Virus record (IMG/VR): IMGVR_UViG_3300010400_000006
Location: 1-64,000 of that record
DNA: 64,000 bases
DNA from: a virus
Reading direction: 5' to 3' (one strand)
The position numbers and the translations under genes were made by a program. The notes beneath the pieces were generated by a model. That model worked only from the letters and a program-made list of their open reading frames with translations. It was not told the origin of the DNA and did no database searches. Below, one piece after another: positions 31,082-41,012 of this stretch; positions within the stretch are counted from its first letter, which is position 1, and each line of letters starts with the position of its first letter.

Positions 31082-31969
31082 CTAACCAAACAGGGGCTTG
31101 ACGCTCAGGGATCGGAAGTCGAAGTTTCCAGTTCCCGAACCGATGCTGTGCTGCATGGTCACGGTCACCGAGGTTCCGACATTCAAGCCTGTCGCGATCC
31201 AGCTCAGTCCACGACGGTCCGTCGTGGTGTCAGAGACAGACAATGCCCGTTCATATGCCGATGCCACCGTGTTCCCGCCAGAAATCCGAGCGCTTGTCTG
31301 GGCCACCTGTCCTGCAGTGGTCGGGTACATGCGGCAAGCGATCGTGATCTCTAGCTTACCCGAAGGCGGAACTGTGCATGTAATTGCCAACGCGCTACCG
31401 GTAGCCAGAGTGTCCGTGAAAGTAGTTGACGTCGTGGTCCGGTTAGCAGCGTCAACAGCCTGCTGCGCGATCATGGTTGCGCTCTTGGAGTAGAACGCGT
31501 GATCCGTGGCCAGAGTCCCGATAAGATCACGGTACAAGTTGGTGTCCGGGGCGCTCGCTCCTCCCGGACCCCATTGCATCTTGCCGTCGAAGTCGATCTG
31601 GAAACCAGGATTTGCAGCTCCAGCCAGACGCGCATCGAGCAGGCGGTTTCCCGCCAGGGTCGCCGAGTTCACCAGCTCGGAACGCAGCAGGGCAGTGCTG
31701 CCGTTCGCAGTTTCAACGAGCATCGGACGCAGGCCCACCAACTGAGGCCGCCAACCGGTGCCCGTGATGTACGCGAAGAACGTGTCGGTGTCGGTCTGGT
31801 AGATGAGCTGGCCGTCCCACGGCGTGCCGGGGCGCGTAGCGAGCGTGCACGCGGTAACCTGGATATGCGTGTCGACGGTGTCAGCATTGAAGTTGGCATC
31901 GGCGATGTCGTAGAAGTCTGCGACGTTCGGCTTCCGCAGCCCGAGCTTCGTGGTGTATGTGGGTGCCAT
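31082..31969 (-). CDS. Minor tail protein, 295 residues
   Basis: MAPTYTTKLGLRKPNVADFYDIADANFNADTVDTHI is a common start of actinophage tail-fibre proteins. A GLRKP lead, then LIYQTDTDTFFAYITGTGW, and a C-terminal beta domain. Probably part of the tail tip or fibre. ATG overlaps the upstream stop. Confidence 0.7.
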   Translation of the reverse strand: MAPTYTTKLGLRKPNVADFYDIADANFNADTVDTHIQVTACTLATRPGTPWDGQLIYQTDTDTFFAYITGTGWRPQLVGLRPMLVETANGSTALLRSELVNSATLAGNRLLDARLAGAANPGFQIDFDGKMQWGPGGASAPDTNLYRDLIGTLATDHAFYSKSATMIAQQAVDAANRTTTSTTFTDTLATGSALAITCTVPPSGKLEITIACRMYPTTAGQVAQTSARISGGNTVASAYERALSVSDTTTDRRGLSWIATGLNVGTSVTVTMQHSIGSGTGNFDFRSLSVKPLFG

Positions 31970-32586
31970 TACCTCGAGTACCCTTCGGTGCTGACGGAGT
32001 TGTCCGTGTTGGGGTCTGCAGCCAGGGCGCGTTCCATGTTGACCAACGCCTGGGCCACGTGCGGATCTTGAGACTGCACGCCCTCGCGGTGCCGGTGCAG
32101 AATTACCTGCATGGACTTGAGCGCCAGATCTGCAGGATGCAGGTCAGTAAGTACTCGCATGGGATCAGCCGGATGCGGCTTTTTCCCGGAAGGCCGCGTA
32201 CTCAATCGAAGCGCCAACTTGATACGAACGATCTCGGCCAGGTACCGCTTGCGCGCGATCTCCACGGTGTCTGCGTTCCAGAGATTCGGACCGTCGTGCC
32301 ACCATTGCCGAGAGATGTATCCCTCGCACACCACGATGTCGATCAGCGTGTTGAGGTCGTCCCGAGGAATTCCGTACTCAGCCGCACGCCAGGCGAAACT
32401 GTCGATGGGCCTGATGATGATCACGTCACGCTCGTGGCCAACAGTCTCCATGAATGCCTCACGAACGCCATTCACCATCCGATAGGCCTCGCGTAGTTCA
32501 TCCCCTTCCTCCAGGATCTCCCGGATGGCAATACGCCAGACTCCGTCCTTTTCTTCCCTGGTCGCGCTGTCGATGATTACCTTCAC
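31969..32586 (-). CDS. Hypothetical tail-module protein, 205 residues
   Basis: GTG start seven bases after AAGGAG. Helical protein with a WRAAEYGIPRDDLNTLIDIVVCEGYIS segment, then a C-terminal end LALKSMQVILHRHREGVQSQDP. No family recognised; sits between two minor tail genes. Confidence 0.65.
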   Translation of the reverse strand: MKVIIDSATREEKDGVWRIAIREILEEGDELREAYRMVNGVREAFMETVGHERDVIIIRPIDSFAWRAAEYGIPRDDLNTLIDIVVCEGYISRQWWHDGPNLWNADTVEIARKRYLAEIVRIKLALRLSTRPSGKKPHPADPMRVLTDLHPADLALKSMQVILHRHREGVQSQDPHVAQALVNMERALAADPNTDNSVSTEGYSR

Positions 32587-32631
32587 GAGAGGCTCCTTTC
32601 TTGTCCTGAATTGCATCGGATAGTTCCGGCC

Positions 32632-35469
32632 TCACAGATGACGGAACACCCAGTACCCATAGTGACCGTTTCGTGCGGCTGTGCCGTTTCCGATAGTGAA
32701 TCCGGTGAACGTGTCGTTATAGACGTTCACGACCGTGCCCGCCAACCAGCCCGTGTAGTCCGTCCACTGGGCGATCACCGTCATGTTAGACTGCATTGTT
32801 GCACCATATCCGATAACCGCAGCGCCACCGCCAGCTACGGCCCGGCCGACGTACAGCGCGCTGGCTCCGCCCTCATTGGCGTCCTTCTGGAAGTAGCCCT
32901 TCAGTGTGATCTCAGTGTTGGTGGTGATGCGAATGTACGCGTCGCTCCCAGACGGGAGGGAAATCCCGCACCACCAGTCAGTGTTCCTGTTCCATGTGAA
33001 TCCACCGCTGCGGTCTCCGTTGGTGTCCAAACGCTCGGAGTTGGCGTTGTTGACGTCGGCGTTGAACCAGCCGCCCTTCATGTTACCCGTGCCGACTTCC
33101 GAGTACCCCAGGCGAGCTTGAGTATCGAACAGCCACAACGTAGTCTGTCGCGTTCCGCCTGTGGTCGTTCCGCTGTTGATGCCGATGGTCGGAGTTGCGG
33201 CGTTCGGAGCGTTGATGTAGGAGTACGCTGTGCCTGAGGTGGGGAAGAAGCGAATCTCCGGGATGTAACTGCCACCGGAAGCCTGGTTGATGATCACACG
33301 GTTGCTTGACAGACCAGATTGCACCTGGCCCACAAACAGGGCGTCGGCTCCGTGGATGAAAGACTGCAGCACATTGCTGGCATCGTACTGTTCGATGCCC
33401 GTGTTGTTGATCTCAACGCGCTGGCCGGTCAGTGCCGTGGTGATTCTGGCCGCCATCAGAATCGCAGCACTGATCGTGCCAGCCGTGATCTTGCTAGCCG
33501 TCAGATCCGAGATGTGTGCACTATCCACCAACAGCGCAGTTGAGGAGACCGCCGTGCTCGGGCCGCTGGCATTGCCGGCATTGTCGACAGCGATAACCTT
33601 GAAGTACACAGGACTGGCGTTGTCCAGATTGAATGTTCCAACAGCAGGAATCGAACCGAGGATCATGCCGGCGTTGGCGGGCAACCTGCCGATCAGCGTG
33701 GTGTTATCGGGCGCGAAGATGCTAGTTGCGCCACCGTGCACCTCTAGGTGATGCAGGTCTAGGTCCAGATTGAATGTGCCGCCGCCAGAAACACCCAGAT
33801 CATGTCGAACCTGCACAGCCAGTGTGCTAGCTGCTACGGACGGCGGAGCCGGAACGCTCGGCGGCAACGTGTCACCAGAGGTCTGGAAAACCTCGGTGGC
33901 ACTCCAAGCACTGACGTTCGGCGGAACAGCCGCGTCAATCGCTCGAATCTGTGCCTCGTATGGCATGTTCGGAGGCAGATCCTGTAGCAGGTATTCCAGC
34001 TGGTCCCAGCCGACCTGCATGTACTGCCAGTTGCCTGGGATGTAAGTGATAGGGGCACCATACGTGCCCGCAGCCAGTTGGGTGTGCGTGTATCCCGCCA
34101 TCGCGGCGTGCGTGACCGGAAACAACGGAGTGGCCGACGACCGGTACCTGAGCTCGAAGTGGTCGCCATCCAGGATCGTAGATCCATCAGTGTTGTCTGG
34201 ACGGTCCCACGCCAACTGCACTTGTGCACGACTTTCGCCGTGGTCTGACTGGTACACCGCATAGCTGAACGGCGGGTTCCAAGTCGGCGCGGCTGGCACA
34301 GATGTGTCCGCAACCGGCCTGCTTCCGGCCGGACCGCCGTCTGCTGGGCCCACAAGCGCCCGGTTGTAGCCGCCAACCGTGAGCGTCGTGCTGCCGCCTT
34401 CGGGCAGCACATAGTCTGTCAGGTCGTACCAGACACCATCATTGTCCCGGAACGCCGCACTCATGCCGCCGCTAACCGGCCAGTTCAGCTCGGTCAGCTT
34501 GAGCTGCATGGGATACAGAACTTCGCCGTTGAAGTACACTTCATTCAGCGAGTTGATGACGCCGATCTCAGGGTCATACACATTGACATAGTCCCCGACC
34601 TCGACATCTCCGCTCACGTCGTATTCGGAAGTAGACAGCGTGATAGCATCGCGCGAACCGCTGAACCGGTTCAACTGGAGCTGTGCGCGTGCATCTGCGT
34701 TCGTTGCGTCCGTAGTGGACTCAGAGATGATTCGAGTCCGCTTGACCGCATTGCCCCGGATGTCCTTGAACGGGTTGACCAGGATGTCCTTGGTGGCCGT
34801 AACCGTTGCAGCCTGCTCGCCCTCCGCCAAGAGCATGACACGCGATGTGAAGTCGTCTACGTCTGACTGCGTCCCCATGTCTCCCGCCAGGGCGCGGGCG
34901 AACATCTCCTGGCCAGAGCGGTTACGCAGCACATAGACCTTGGGGATCACGGTGAACAGGTCCGATTCGAGACCGGCGTCCAACGTGGCGTCACCATTCA
35001 CGCGCCATACGGCATCCAGTGTCTGGCAGACGTAGTCGATGGCCTTGCGACGAGTGACGTACTGGAAGCTTCCAGTGAATGTCTTGGCCAGGTTGAAGAT
35101 GGTGCCCTCGGCCACAGCTCCGCCGACACCTGCGTTCGGAAGCAGAGTGCGAATCGTGTTCTGGAAGCTGGTGCCAGCGAAGGTCACCGGGGTCTCGAGA
35201 ATGTCGCCCTTGTCCTCGGAATCTCCCAGCCAGACCGCCATTCCCTGGCCAGAGATGGCGTACGAGTCGGCCCCGTTGTCCCTGCCGAGATAAACGCCGG
35301 TATAACGGCCGGACCGAAGTAGCGCATCCCCGTGCGCAATGTTGAGACGACCCGTGTGGATAACAACGTGACCGAAGAACTTGAGTGCATCAAGGATGGA
35401 CTTGGGTGTCGCAGGCGAAAGTGACAGACCCCAGGAGCCGAGCCCGCGGAGTGTCTCAACTACTGCCAT
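32632..35469 (-). CDS. Large minor tail protein with fibronectin-type domain
   Basis: 945 residues. N-terminal tail-hub-like domain (MAVVETLRGLGSWGLSLSPATPKSILDAL), then a beta-rich region with an early ITRP-like segment, a fibronectin type III-like part at about residues 395-510 (PTWNPPFSYAVYQSDHGE, later PYEAQIRAID), and a glycine/asparagine-rich C-terminus typical of receptor-binding tails. It follows the Dit-like gene and probably forms the baseplate hub plus fibre base. Confidence 0.7.
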   Translation of the reverse strand: MAVVETLRGLGSWGLSLSPATPKSILDALKFFGHVVIHTGRLNIAHGDALLRSGRYTGVYLGRDNGADSYAISGQGMAVWLGDSEDKGDILETPVTFAGTSFQNTIRTLLPNAGVGGAVAEGTIFNLAKTFTGSFQYVTRRKAIDYVCQTLDAVWRVNGDATLDAGLESDLFTVIPKVYVLRNRSGQEMFARALAGDMGTQSDVDDFTSRVMLLAEGEQAATVTATKDILVNPFKDIRGNAVKRTRIISESTTDATNADARAQLQLNRFSGSRDAITLSTSEYDVSGDVEVGDYVNVYDPEIGVINSLNEVYFNGEVLYPMQLKLTELNWPVSGGMSAAFRDNDGVWYDLTDYVLPEGGSTTLTVGGYNRALVGPADGGPAGSRPVADTSVPAAPTWNPPFSYAVYQSDHGESRAQVQLAWDRPDNTDGSTILDGDHFELRYRSSATPLFPVTHAAMAGYTHTQLAAGTYGAPITYIPGNWQYMQVGWDQLEYLLQDLPPNMPYEAQIRAIDAAVPPNVSAWSATEVFQTSGDTLPPSVPAPPSVAASTLAVQVRHDLGVSGGGTFNLDLDLHHLEVHGGATSIFAPDNTTLIGRLPANAGMILGSIPAVGTFNLDNASPVYFKVIAVDNAGNASGPSTAVSSTALLVDSAHISDLTASKITAGTISAAILMAARITTALTGQRVEINNTGIEQYDASNVLQSFIHGADALFVGQVQSGLSSNRVIINQASGGSYIPEIRFFPTSGTAYSYINAPNAATPTIGINSGTTTGGTRQTTLWLFDTQARLGYSEVGTGNMKGGWFNADVNNANSERLDTNGDRSGGFTWNRNTDWWCGISLPSGSDAYIRITTNTEITLKGYFQKDANEGGASALYVGRAVAGGGAAVIGYGATMQSNMTVIAQWTDYTGWLAGTVVNVYNDTFTGFTIGNGTAARNGHYGYWVFRHL

Positions 35470-36674
35470 CAGCGTCGCACCCCCTGCACCATTTCAGACG
35501 GAGTTCCTAGGTACTGCTTGAACAGCTCCAGACCGGTGTCACCAGTTGGAGCGCCAGTAATCTGGACGCCAATGAACGCATCCAAAACCGCTGTCGCTGC
35601 CTTGCTGATACCACCTCCGACGTTGTCGGCGGTAAACGACTTGGCCGAGCCGATCACGAACTTGTTGCCGGCACCGTCCGCTGCGGTCGCTGTCAGATAT
35701 CCTGTGCTAGCCATGCTGGCCTCAGCGGCACTACGGACCAGCTTCAGCGTGGTTCCGAACAGGTGCTGCACGTAGATTTCCAGAAACCTGGATCCACGGC
35801 GAAGAGAGAAGTCCACGGTGACGCGGCCGGGCGTCAACGTCCTGGTGATTCGGACCGTGATCATCTCGAAGTCATTTCGAACTACTCGTGCGTAGTCCGG
35901 CACTCCTAGGCTGACTGCCGGTCCGGTGCTGTGGAACAATTCCCACAGCTTGGACTGCCAGGCTCCGCCGGTCCAGGCCGAGATGTTGAACAGTCCGGTG
36001 GTGCTGTCGATGGACATCTTGACCAGTCCGTTATCGATGGACCAGCCATTGGGCGTGAGATTGAAGCTGGCGGCCGAGCGCTCGAAGCCGTTGGTGTCAA
36101 CGATCCTGCACCGTCCTGCCAGATACCCAGCCACACTAGACCCCCAGCGAGGATTGGTGGTGAGTCCGATTCCCCGATAGACGGTTTGTGCTCCGTAGCT
36201 GCCGGTGCGAGTGACGATGGTTGGAGCCGAGTTTCCCGCCCAGTAGGCATTGTGGCCGACAGCTGGTGCATGCCAGCGCTCTCCTGTCTGGGAGTGGTCA
36301 TTCACGCGGGTCAGCGGGCCGGAAAGTCGCGACTCGACGTCGATCTCGGAAGCGTACCCGGCGCGCGTCAGCATCATGTGCCACGGCATCACACCGAGGT
36401 TCTCTGGCATCCAGACGTCGTATGAGCAGTCGGCGCTGTCCACGAAGTAGAACCCGTCCAGCTCTGGCTTGTGGCTGAACTGGCACGGGAGCATCTGGCC
36501 GATCAGGCCAATCGTGTCATCGCGCCGAATCGACAATGCCTCACGGGTCACGCGCGGCATTGACTCCTGTCCAGACAAGTCCAGGGATGTCCCGAAACTG
36601 CTCGGCGAGATCCCCACCGAGGAATCCTCTCGGAAGGCTAGGCGGCCAATCTGGATTTGGCCGAACGCTGCCAT
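35469..36674 (-). CDS. Distal tail / minor tail protein, 401 residues
   Basis: Directly after the tape measure gene, where siphophages place the distal tail protein. MAAFGQIQIGRLAFREDSSVGISPSSFG, beta-rich throughout, with LIGQMLPCQFSHKPELDGFYFVDSADCSYD. No family motif proves it. Start overlaps the tape measure stop by one base. Confidence 0.65.
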   Translation of the reverse strand: MAAFGQIQIGRLAFREDSSVGISPSSFGTSLDLSGQESMPRVTREALSIRRDDTIGLIGQMLPCQFSHKPELDGFYFVDSADCSYDVWMPENLGVMPWHMMLTRAGYASEIDVESRLSGPLTRVNDHSQTGERWHAPAVGHNAYWAGNSAPTIVTRTGSYGAQTVYRGIGLTTNPRWGSSVAGYLAGRCRIVDTNGFERSAASFNLTPNGWSIDNGLVKMSIDSTTGLFNISAWTGGAWQSKLWELFHSTGPAVSLGVPDYARVVRNDFEMITVRITRTLTPGRVTVDFSLRRGSRFLEIYVQHLFGTTLKLVRSAAEASMASTGYLTATAADGAGNKFVIGSAKSFTADNVGGGISKAATAVLDAFIGVQITGAPTGDTGLELFKQYLGTPSEMVQGVRR

Positions 36675-39600
36675 CAGGCACTCTCCTTGTCCACCGAAGC
36701 GATACCGTCCTTGACAGCAACCATAGTCTTCCGCCAGGCCACCGGGTCGGTCGGGTCAAGGTTCGAGTTGATGGGCACTTCAACCTTCTCAATATTAACC
36801 ACGGTACCGCCCGCGCTACCCCCGCTAGCGACGGCCGTTGCCGGGGCTGTAGGGGCTGCTAGGCCCGTTGCCGGGTCAGTTACGGCGGAAGCCGCGTTCG
36901 TAATAACGCCAACGTTCGTCGAGGTGCTCAGGGCACTGGAGGCGCTCGCGATCTCCTTGCCGGCCACGTCAATTCCGTTGGCGATCTGGGTGGTCAGACC
37001 CTGCATGAATCCGATGATCACCGAGCGCTTGGACTCGAGACCAACAAGCAGACCACCGATGATGGCCTCGCCAGCCGGGATCAGCAGTCGCCTGTCATAG
37101 GGGATCGGACCCTTGTTGGCCTTGATCCAGTCGGTGACGCCACCAACAAAGTTCTCTACTGCCTTCCACTTCTCCTGTAGTCCGTTGAGGAAGCCTTGGA
37201 TGATCGCCCGGCCTGCATCGGCCAGCAAGTTCCAGACGTCACCGAGCGCACCCAGGATCTTTCCGGGCAGAGATCCGAACCAGTCCTTGATCGCATTGAC
37301 GCCATCGCTGATGGTGCTGTTGATGGAATTCCACAGGTCATTCCACCACCCGATGATGGGGTCGAACAGTTCGTGGAATGCCTGCACCGCAAGGTTGACG
37401 CCCCACATCACCTTTTCGGTGATTGCATTCCATGCATCAGAAGCCACACCAGAGATGCTATCCCAAATACCGGACCACCAGTCGGAAGCAACGGTGATGA
37501 CGGAGTTCCAGTATTCCACGAATGCGTCCAGCTTCTGCTGGAACCAATCGGTGAATAGCGTCCAGGCCGTGGTGGCGGCGTCAGATATCCCACCCCAGAA
37601 TCCATTCCACCATTCGATGATGGGATCGAAGATCATGTGGATTCCGATGACGAATCGGTTCCAGATGTCTGTGATCCAGGCCAAGAAGCCTTCCCAGATC
37701 AGCTTCCCCAGGGCCACCAGGCTTTCGAACATGTCCTTGAAGAACTTGTAGATCACGAAAATCCACGTCGTGAACACGTCGTAGACGATGTTCCAGATGC
37801 TCTTGAAGATCTCGACAATGGGCTCCCAGATGAACCGGGTAGCCTCAACAATCGAGTTCCAGATTCCCGACAGGAAGTCGACAATCTTGTTCCAGGCGCC
37901 CTTGGTGAACGCCACAATCTCATCCCAGTACTGAATGATCAGACCAGGCACAGAGAAGTTCATGAACACCCAGACGATGGCGTCCCACACGCCCTTGAGG
38001 AAGTCCAGGATCCAGTCCCAGGCAGTCTTGAATGCATCCACCACAGCATCCCAGATGCCCGTGAAGAACTCCGTAATCGAGTTCCAGACCTTCTCGGCCG
38101 TCTCCTTGATCCAGGCCCACACCTTTCCTAGGAACTCGCTGATCTTATCCCAGTTGGCGATGATCAGGATAACCAGAAGAATGACCGCTGCAATGATGAT
38201 GGTCCACGGGCTGACCGCGAACACAAACTGCAGGATCTTCCAGGCTGTGGTCACGATCGTGATCGCGGTCCGGAACAGCGTGAAAACTCCGACCAGAAGC
38301 TTGACGCCACCGATGATCGGTCCAATGATGAACATCAGAGCCTTGCCGGCAATGCCAAGACCGAGGAAGAACCCGACGATCGGGCCAAGCACCGGCCCCA
38401 GATCGTGCAGTACTTCCGCGACGCCCCGGATGATCGGAGCCAGAATCTTAATGGCTCCCACCAGTGTGTCGCCGATGGCATTCGCGATCTCTACCAGAAC
38501 CGGCTGCAGTTCCTTCAGGATCGGCAGCAGCTCAACGATAGCGGTGCCCAGGACGTTCTTGAACATGTCCGACAGGACAGTCAAGGTGTCGACCAGAGTG
38601 TGCAGAATATCCTGGCCCTCGGCGGACTTCAGGAAGTCACGAACCGCGTCTGCCGCCAGGTTGAGCGTCAGCAGGACATTGCCGCCCTCTTCACCGCTGA
38701 AGGCATCGAAGATGATTCCGAGGCTCTGTCCGACCGAAACCAGCAAGCCGATGAACAACTTGAAGCCTGCGATGCCGTTTTCGATCCAGGCCAACATGGA
38801 GCCGTCTTCGCGCATGCGCGTAGTGATGTCAGCGAAGCTCTGCGCGAACATGGCAGAGCCGTCTGTGAGGTTCGTGAATGCCTGTGTGGCCACAACAGCG
38901 ATGTTCAACAGGCCCGTCAAGAATGGCTGCACCGAAGCTTTGAGGTTCGATAGCCACTGCGCGGTCAACTGGAACAGTGTGTTGATGTCTGCGATAGTCT
39001 TTTCGGTGCCGAGGAACCCGGCGAACTCACGGACGATCCCATTCAGCTCACCGGCAACCAGAACCAGACCGTTACGCAGGACCGGAATGTACTTAGCTCC
39101 GAGGTCCTTGACGTCTCCCGCCAGATCCTGGAAGAGCCGCTCCTGGACCGCCTTCTGCATCTCCTTGAGAGCAGGGATAAGCGTGCGAACCTCTCGCAGC
39201 GTCTGCTGTGCAGCAGGAGCGAGGTTCGCGATCGCCTTCTCGAACTTTTCAGTGTCCTCACCGAGCGCCTTGATGCCTTCCTTGATGCCCTTCAGTCCGA
39301 CCTGCAGCGTGATGGCTGCGATGCCGAAAGCCACCAGAGCACCTGGCAGCACGCCGACGACCCCGAGCATTTCCTTCAGCGCCGCAAGTAGAATGCCGAC
39401 GACCTTGACCACGCCGAGGATCGCGAACGAGCCCGCGCCGATCTTCAGGATGCCGGCTGCAAGAGCGAATGCCACCTTGACGCCGCTGCGAACGGTGGAA
39501 ATCAGCACACCGATTCCAAGCGCGATCCTGGCGATACGATGGATCGGATCTCCGAGCCGGTCTACAGACTCCCCAACCTGCCGAATGCTCGGAATGAAGC

Positions 39601-40144
39601 CGGCCAGCCGCTGCAGTTGTCCTGCCAGGCTGGGGAAGGTGGCCGCCAGACGCTGCACAATTGCGGTGCTACCTACGAACCGTCCGATCGCCACGAACAC
39701 CGAGTTCAGCAACTTGCTGCTGCCCGCGAAGATGGTGATGGCGGAAGACAGCAGGATAATCTGCTTGATGATGTTCGGGAATCCCTGTACGCTCTTCGGT
39801 AGTCCGCCGAGGGTCAGCGACAACGCTCCCAGGATTCCTGACGAACCTCGCAGGGCAAAGATGCCTCCCGCCAAGGTTCCGGTGGCGCGCGAGAGCCCCA
39901 GCAGAATCGCGCTGCCACCAGCCATGATGGCGAAGGTCTTCGAGTACTGGCCGGCACTCTCACCGAACGAACGACTGTTGCTAGAGATGGCCGTGGTCAG
40001 TCGACCCAGCATGCCGATCAGGGCCTTGGCGTGCCCCTCCAGACTCTCCATGTCCTTCTGGGAAGCCTTGGCGCCCTTGTCGTCGTACTCCAGTACGATC
40101 TTGCCGTGCGCCCTGCCCAGGTCATAGTCGGCTATCGGACCCAC
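36674..40144 (-). CDS. Tape measure protein
   Basis: 1156 residues, the longest gene in the window. Helical N-terminus with DIDLGRAHGKIVLEYDDKGAKAS, a hydrophobic middle with several spans (GAILGLSRATGTLAGGIFAL, VVGILLAALKEML), then a Trp-rich repeat region at about residues 620-980 (IWNSIVEATRFIWEPIVEIFKSIWNIV). It lies downstream of the G/T chaperones, as expected. At about 1.5 angstrom per residue it predicts a tail near 170 nm. Confidence 0.93.
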   Translation of the reverse strand: MGPIADYDLGRAHGKIVLEYDDKGAKASQKDMESLEGHAKALIGMLGRLTTAISSNSRSFGESAGQYSKTFAIMAGGSAILLGLSRATGTLAGGIFALRGSSGILGALSLTLGGLPKSVQGFPNIIKQIILLSSAITIFAGSSKLLNSVFVAIGRFVGSTAIVQRLAATFPSLAGQLQRLAGFIPSIRQVGESVDRLGDPIHRIARIALGIGVLISTVRSGVKVAFALAAGILKIGAGSFAILGVVKVVGILLAALKEMLGVVGVLPGALVAFGIAAITLQVGLKGIKEGIKALGEDTEKFEKAIANLAPAAQQTLREVRTLIPALKEMQKAVQERLFQDLAGDVKDLGAKYIPVLRNGLVLVAGELNGIVREFAGFLGTEKTIADINTLFQLTAQWLSNLKASVQPFLTGLLNIAVVATQAFTNLTDGSAMFAQSFADITTRMREDGSMLAWIENGIAGFKLFIGLLVSVGQSLGIIFDAFSGEEGGNVLLTLNLAADAVRDFLKSAEGQDILHTLVDTLTVLSDMFKNVLGTAIVELLPILKELQPVLVEIANAIGDTLVGAIKILAPIIRGVAEVLHDLGPVLGPIVGFFLGLGIAGKALMFIIGPIIGGVKLLVGVFTLFRTAITIVTTAWKILQFVFAVSPWTIIIAAVILLVILIIANWDKISEFLGKVWAWIKETAEKVWNSITEFFTGIWDAVVDAFKTAWDWILDFLKGVWDAIVWVFMNFSVPGLIIQYWDEIVAFTKGAWNKIVDFLSGIWNSIVEATRFIWEPIVEIFKSIWNIVYDVFTTWIFVIYKFFKDMFESLVALGKLIWEGFLAWITDIWNRFVIGIHMIFDPIIEWWNGFWGGISDAATTAWTLFTDWFQQKLDAFVEYWNSVITVASDWWSGIWDSISGVASDAWNAITEKVMWGVNLAVQAFHELFDPIIGWWNDLWNSINSTISDGVNAIKDWFGSLPGKILGALGDVWNLLADAGRAIIQGFLNGLQEKWKAVENFVGGVTDWIKANKGPIPYDRRLLIPAGEAIIGGLLVGLESKRSVIIGFMQGLTTQIANGIDVAGKEIASASSALSTSTNVGVITNAASAVTDPATGLAAPTAPATAVASGGSAGGTVVNIEKVEVPINSNLDPTDPVAWRKTMVAVKDGIASVDKESA

Positions 40145-40150
40145 CCCCTT

Positions 40151-40393
40151 CTATCTGGCTCCAGCGGGGTCCCGGTAGAAGCCCTTGGCGCTGGGTGTTG
40201 CAAGCCATCTTGCGAGAACCATCTGACGTTTGTTGGCTGCGACCTTGGGATTCTTGACGCCTTCGCCAGCTCGCTCGATCTCGCCCTGGAGGGTTGATCC
40301 GAAAGTCCAAACTGCCTTGTCGAAATAGTACCGGCGGATGGTGCCGGTCACTTCCATCAGGTCACTCGGCCTCGTCCTCAGATCCTGGCTCAT
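40151..40393 (-). CDS. Tail assembly chaperone, T-type (frameshift partner)
   Basis: 80 residues if started at MSQDLRTRPSD; the same frame is open back to 40429. It overlaps the G-type gene in the +1 frame. In lambda-type tails the second product is made as a G-T fusion by ribosomal frameshifting. The -1 frame is closed here, so a fusion would need a +1 (or -2) slip; reinitiation at this ATG is the alternative. Confidence 0.7.
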   Translation of the reverse strand: MSQDLRTRPSDLMEVTGTIRRYYFDKAVWTFGSTLQGEIERAGEGVKNPKVAANKRQMVLARWLATPSAKGFYRDPAGAR

Positions 40394-40985
40394 CTGCCAC
40401 AGCTGCCAGACCCTCGGAGCGCTCCTCACGAAACGATTCGAGACCCTCCACCCCCTTGAAGACCTCTTCGAAGACGGACATCTTGTCGGCGAAGGGCACC
40501 TTGTCGGAATACCGCGCGTCCGGAAGGCGCTCGTGACGCGCGAGCTTGCGCTCGCCCTTGTTGAGGTCCTCGGGGTCGATAGGCACCCAGGGGCTCTCGA
40601 TCACCGGCTCCAACACGGTGACGGAGATGACCTTGTCCAGCATTCTGCTGAGCGATGCGAACTGGACCTTGTCCTTCATCAGCGCCTTGGTCGCAGCATC
40701 GATCTCGGCCTGCTTCTCAGCATTGATCTTGGCCTGCTGCGCCTTGGTGGGCTTCCGGGCCGCACGGTCGGCGGGCTTCTTGCCCTGCACCCGATCGATG
40801 TGCTCCGTCTGAACGATGGATCCGAGCGAATCCATCTCGTCCAGAAGACCGAGCTCGACGATGTCGTCGAACTCCAGATCCCTGATTCGGCACACAGCGC
40901 CCGAGGGGCAGATGTGATCACGATCAGTCTCAATGCCCCAGACCTCAGCGGCGGGGCGGGGTGCGCGGGAGTTGGTGGACGGCAT
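40362..40985 (-). CDS. Tail assembly chaperone, G-type
   Basis: 207 residues between the major tail protein and the tape measure gene, the standard place. N-terminal DICPSGAVCRIRDLEFDDIVELG, then a long charged helix (KQAEIDAATKALMKDKV) and an acidic end. Overlaps the T-type frame by 32 bases after its last start, consistent with a G/GT pair. Confidence 0.75.
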   Translation of the reverse strand: MPSTNSRAPRPAAEVWGIETDRDHICPSGAVCRIRDLEFDDIVELGLLDEMDSLGSIVQTEHIDRVQGKKPADRAARKPTKAQQAKINAEKQAEIDAATKALMKDKVQFASLSRMLDKVISVTVLEPVIESPWVPIDPEDLNKGERKLARHERLPDARYSDKVPFADKMSVFEEVFKGVEGLESFREERSEGLAAVADEPGSEDEAE

Positions 40986-41012
40986 CTGGTGCTCCTTGTC
41001 CGACTAACCGGA

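Noticed and set aside
37935-40127. 730-codon open frame on the plus strand
   Set aside because: It is the antisense of the tape measure gene; high GC leaves the opposite strand open. The minus-strand product has tape measure features.
40362-40429. Classic -1 frameshift for the G/T pair
   Set aside because: The -1 frame is closed by stop codons in and before the overlap.
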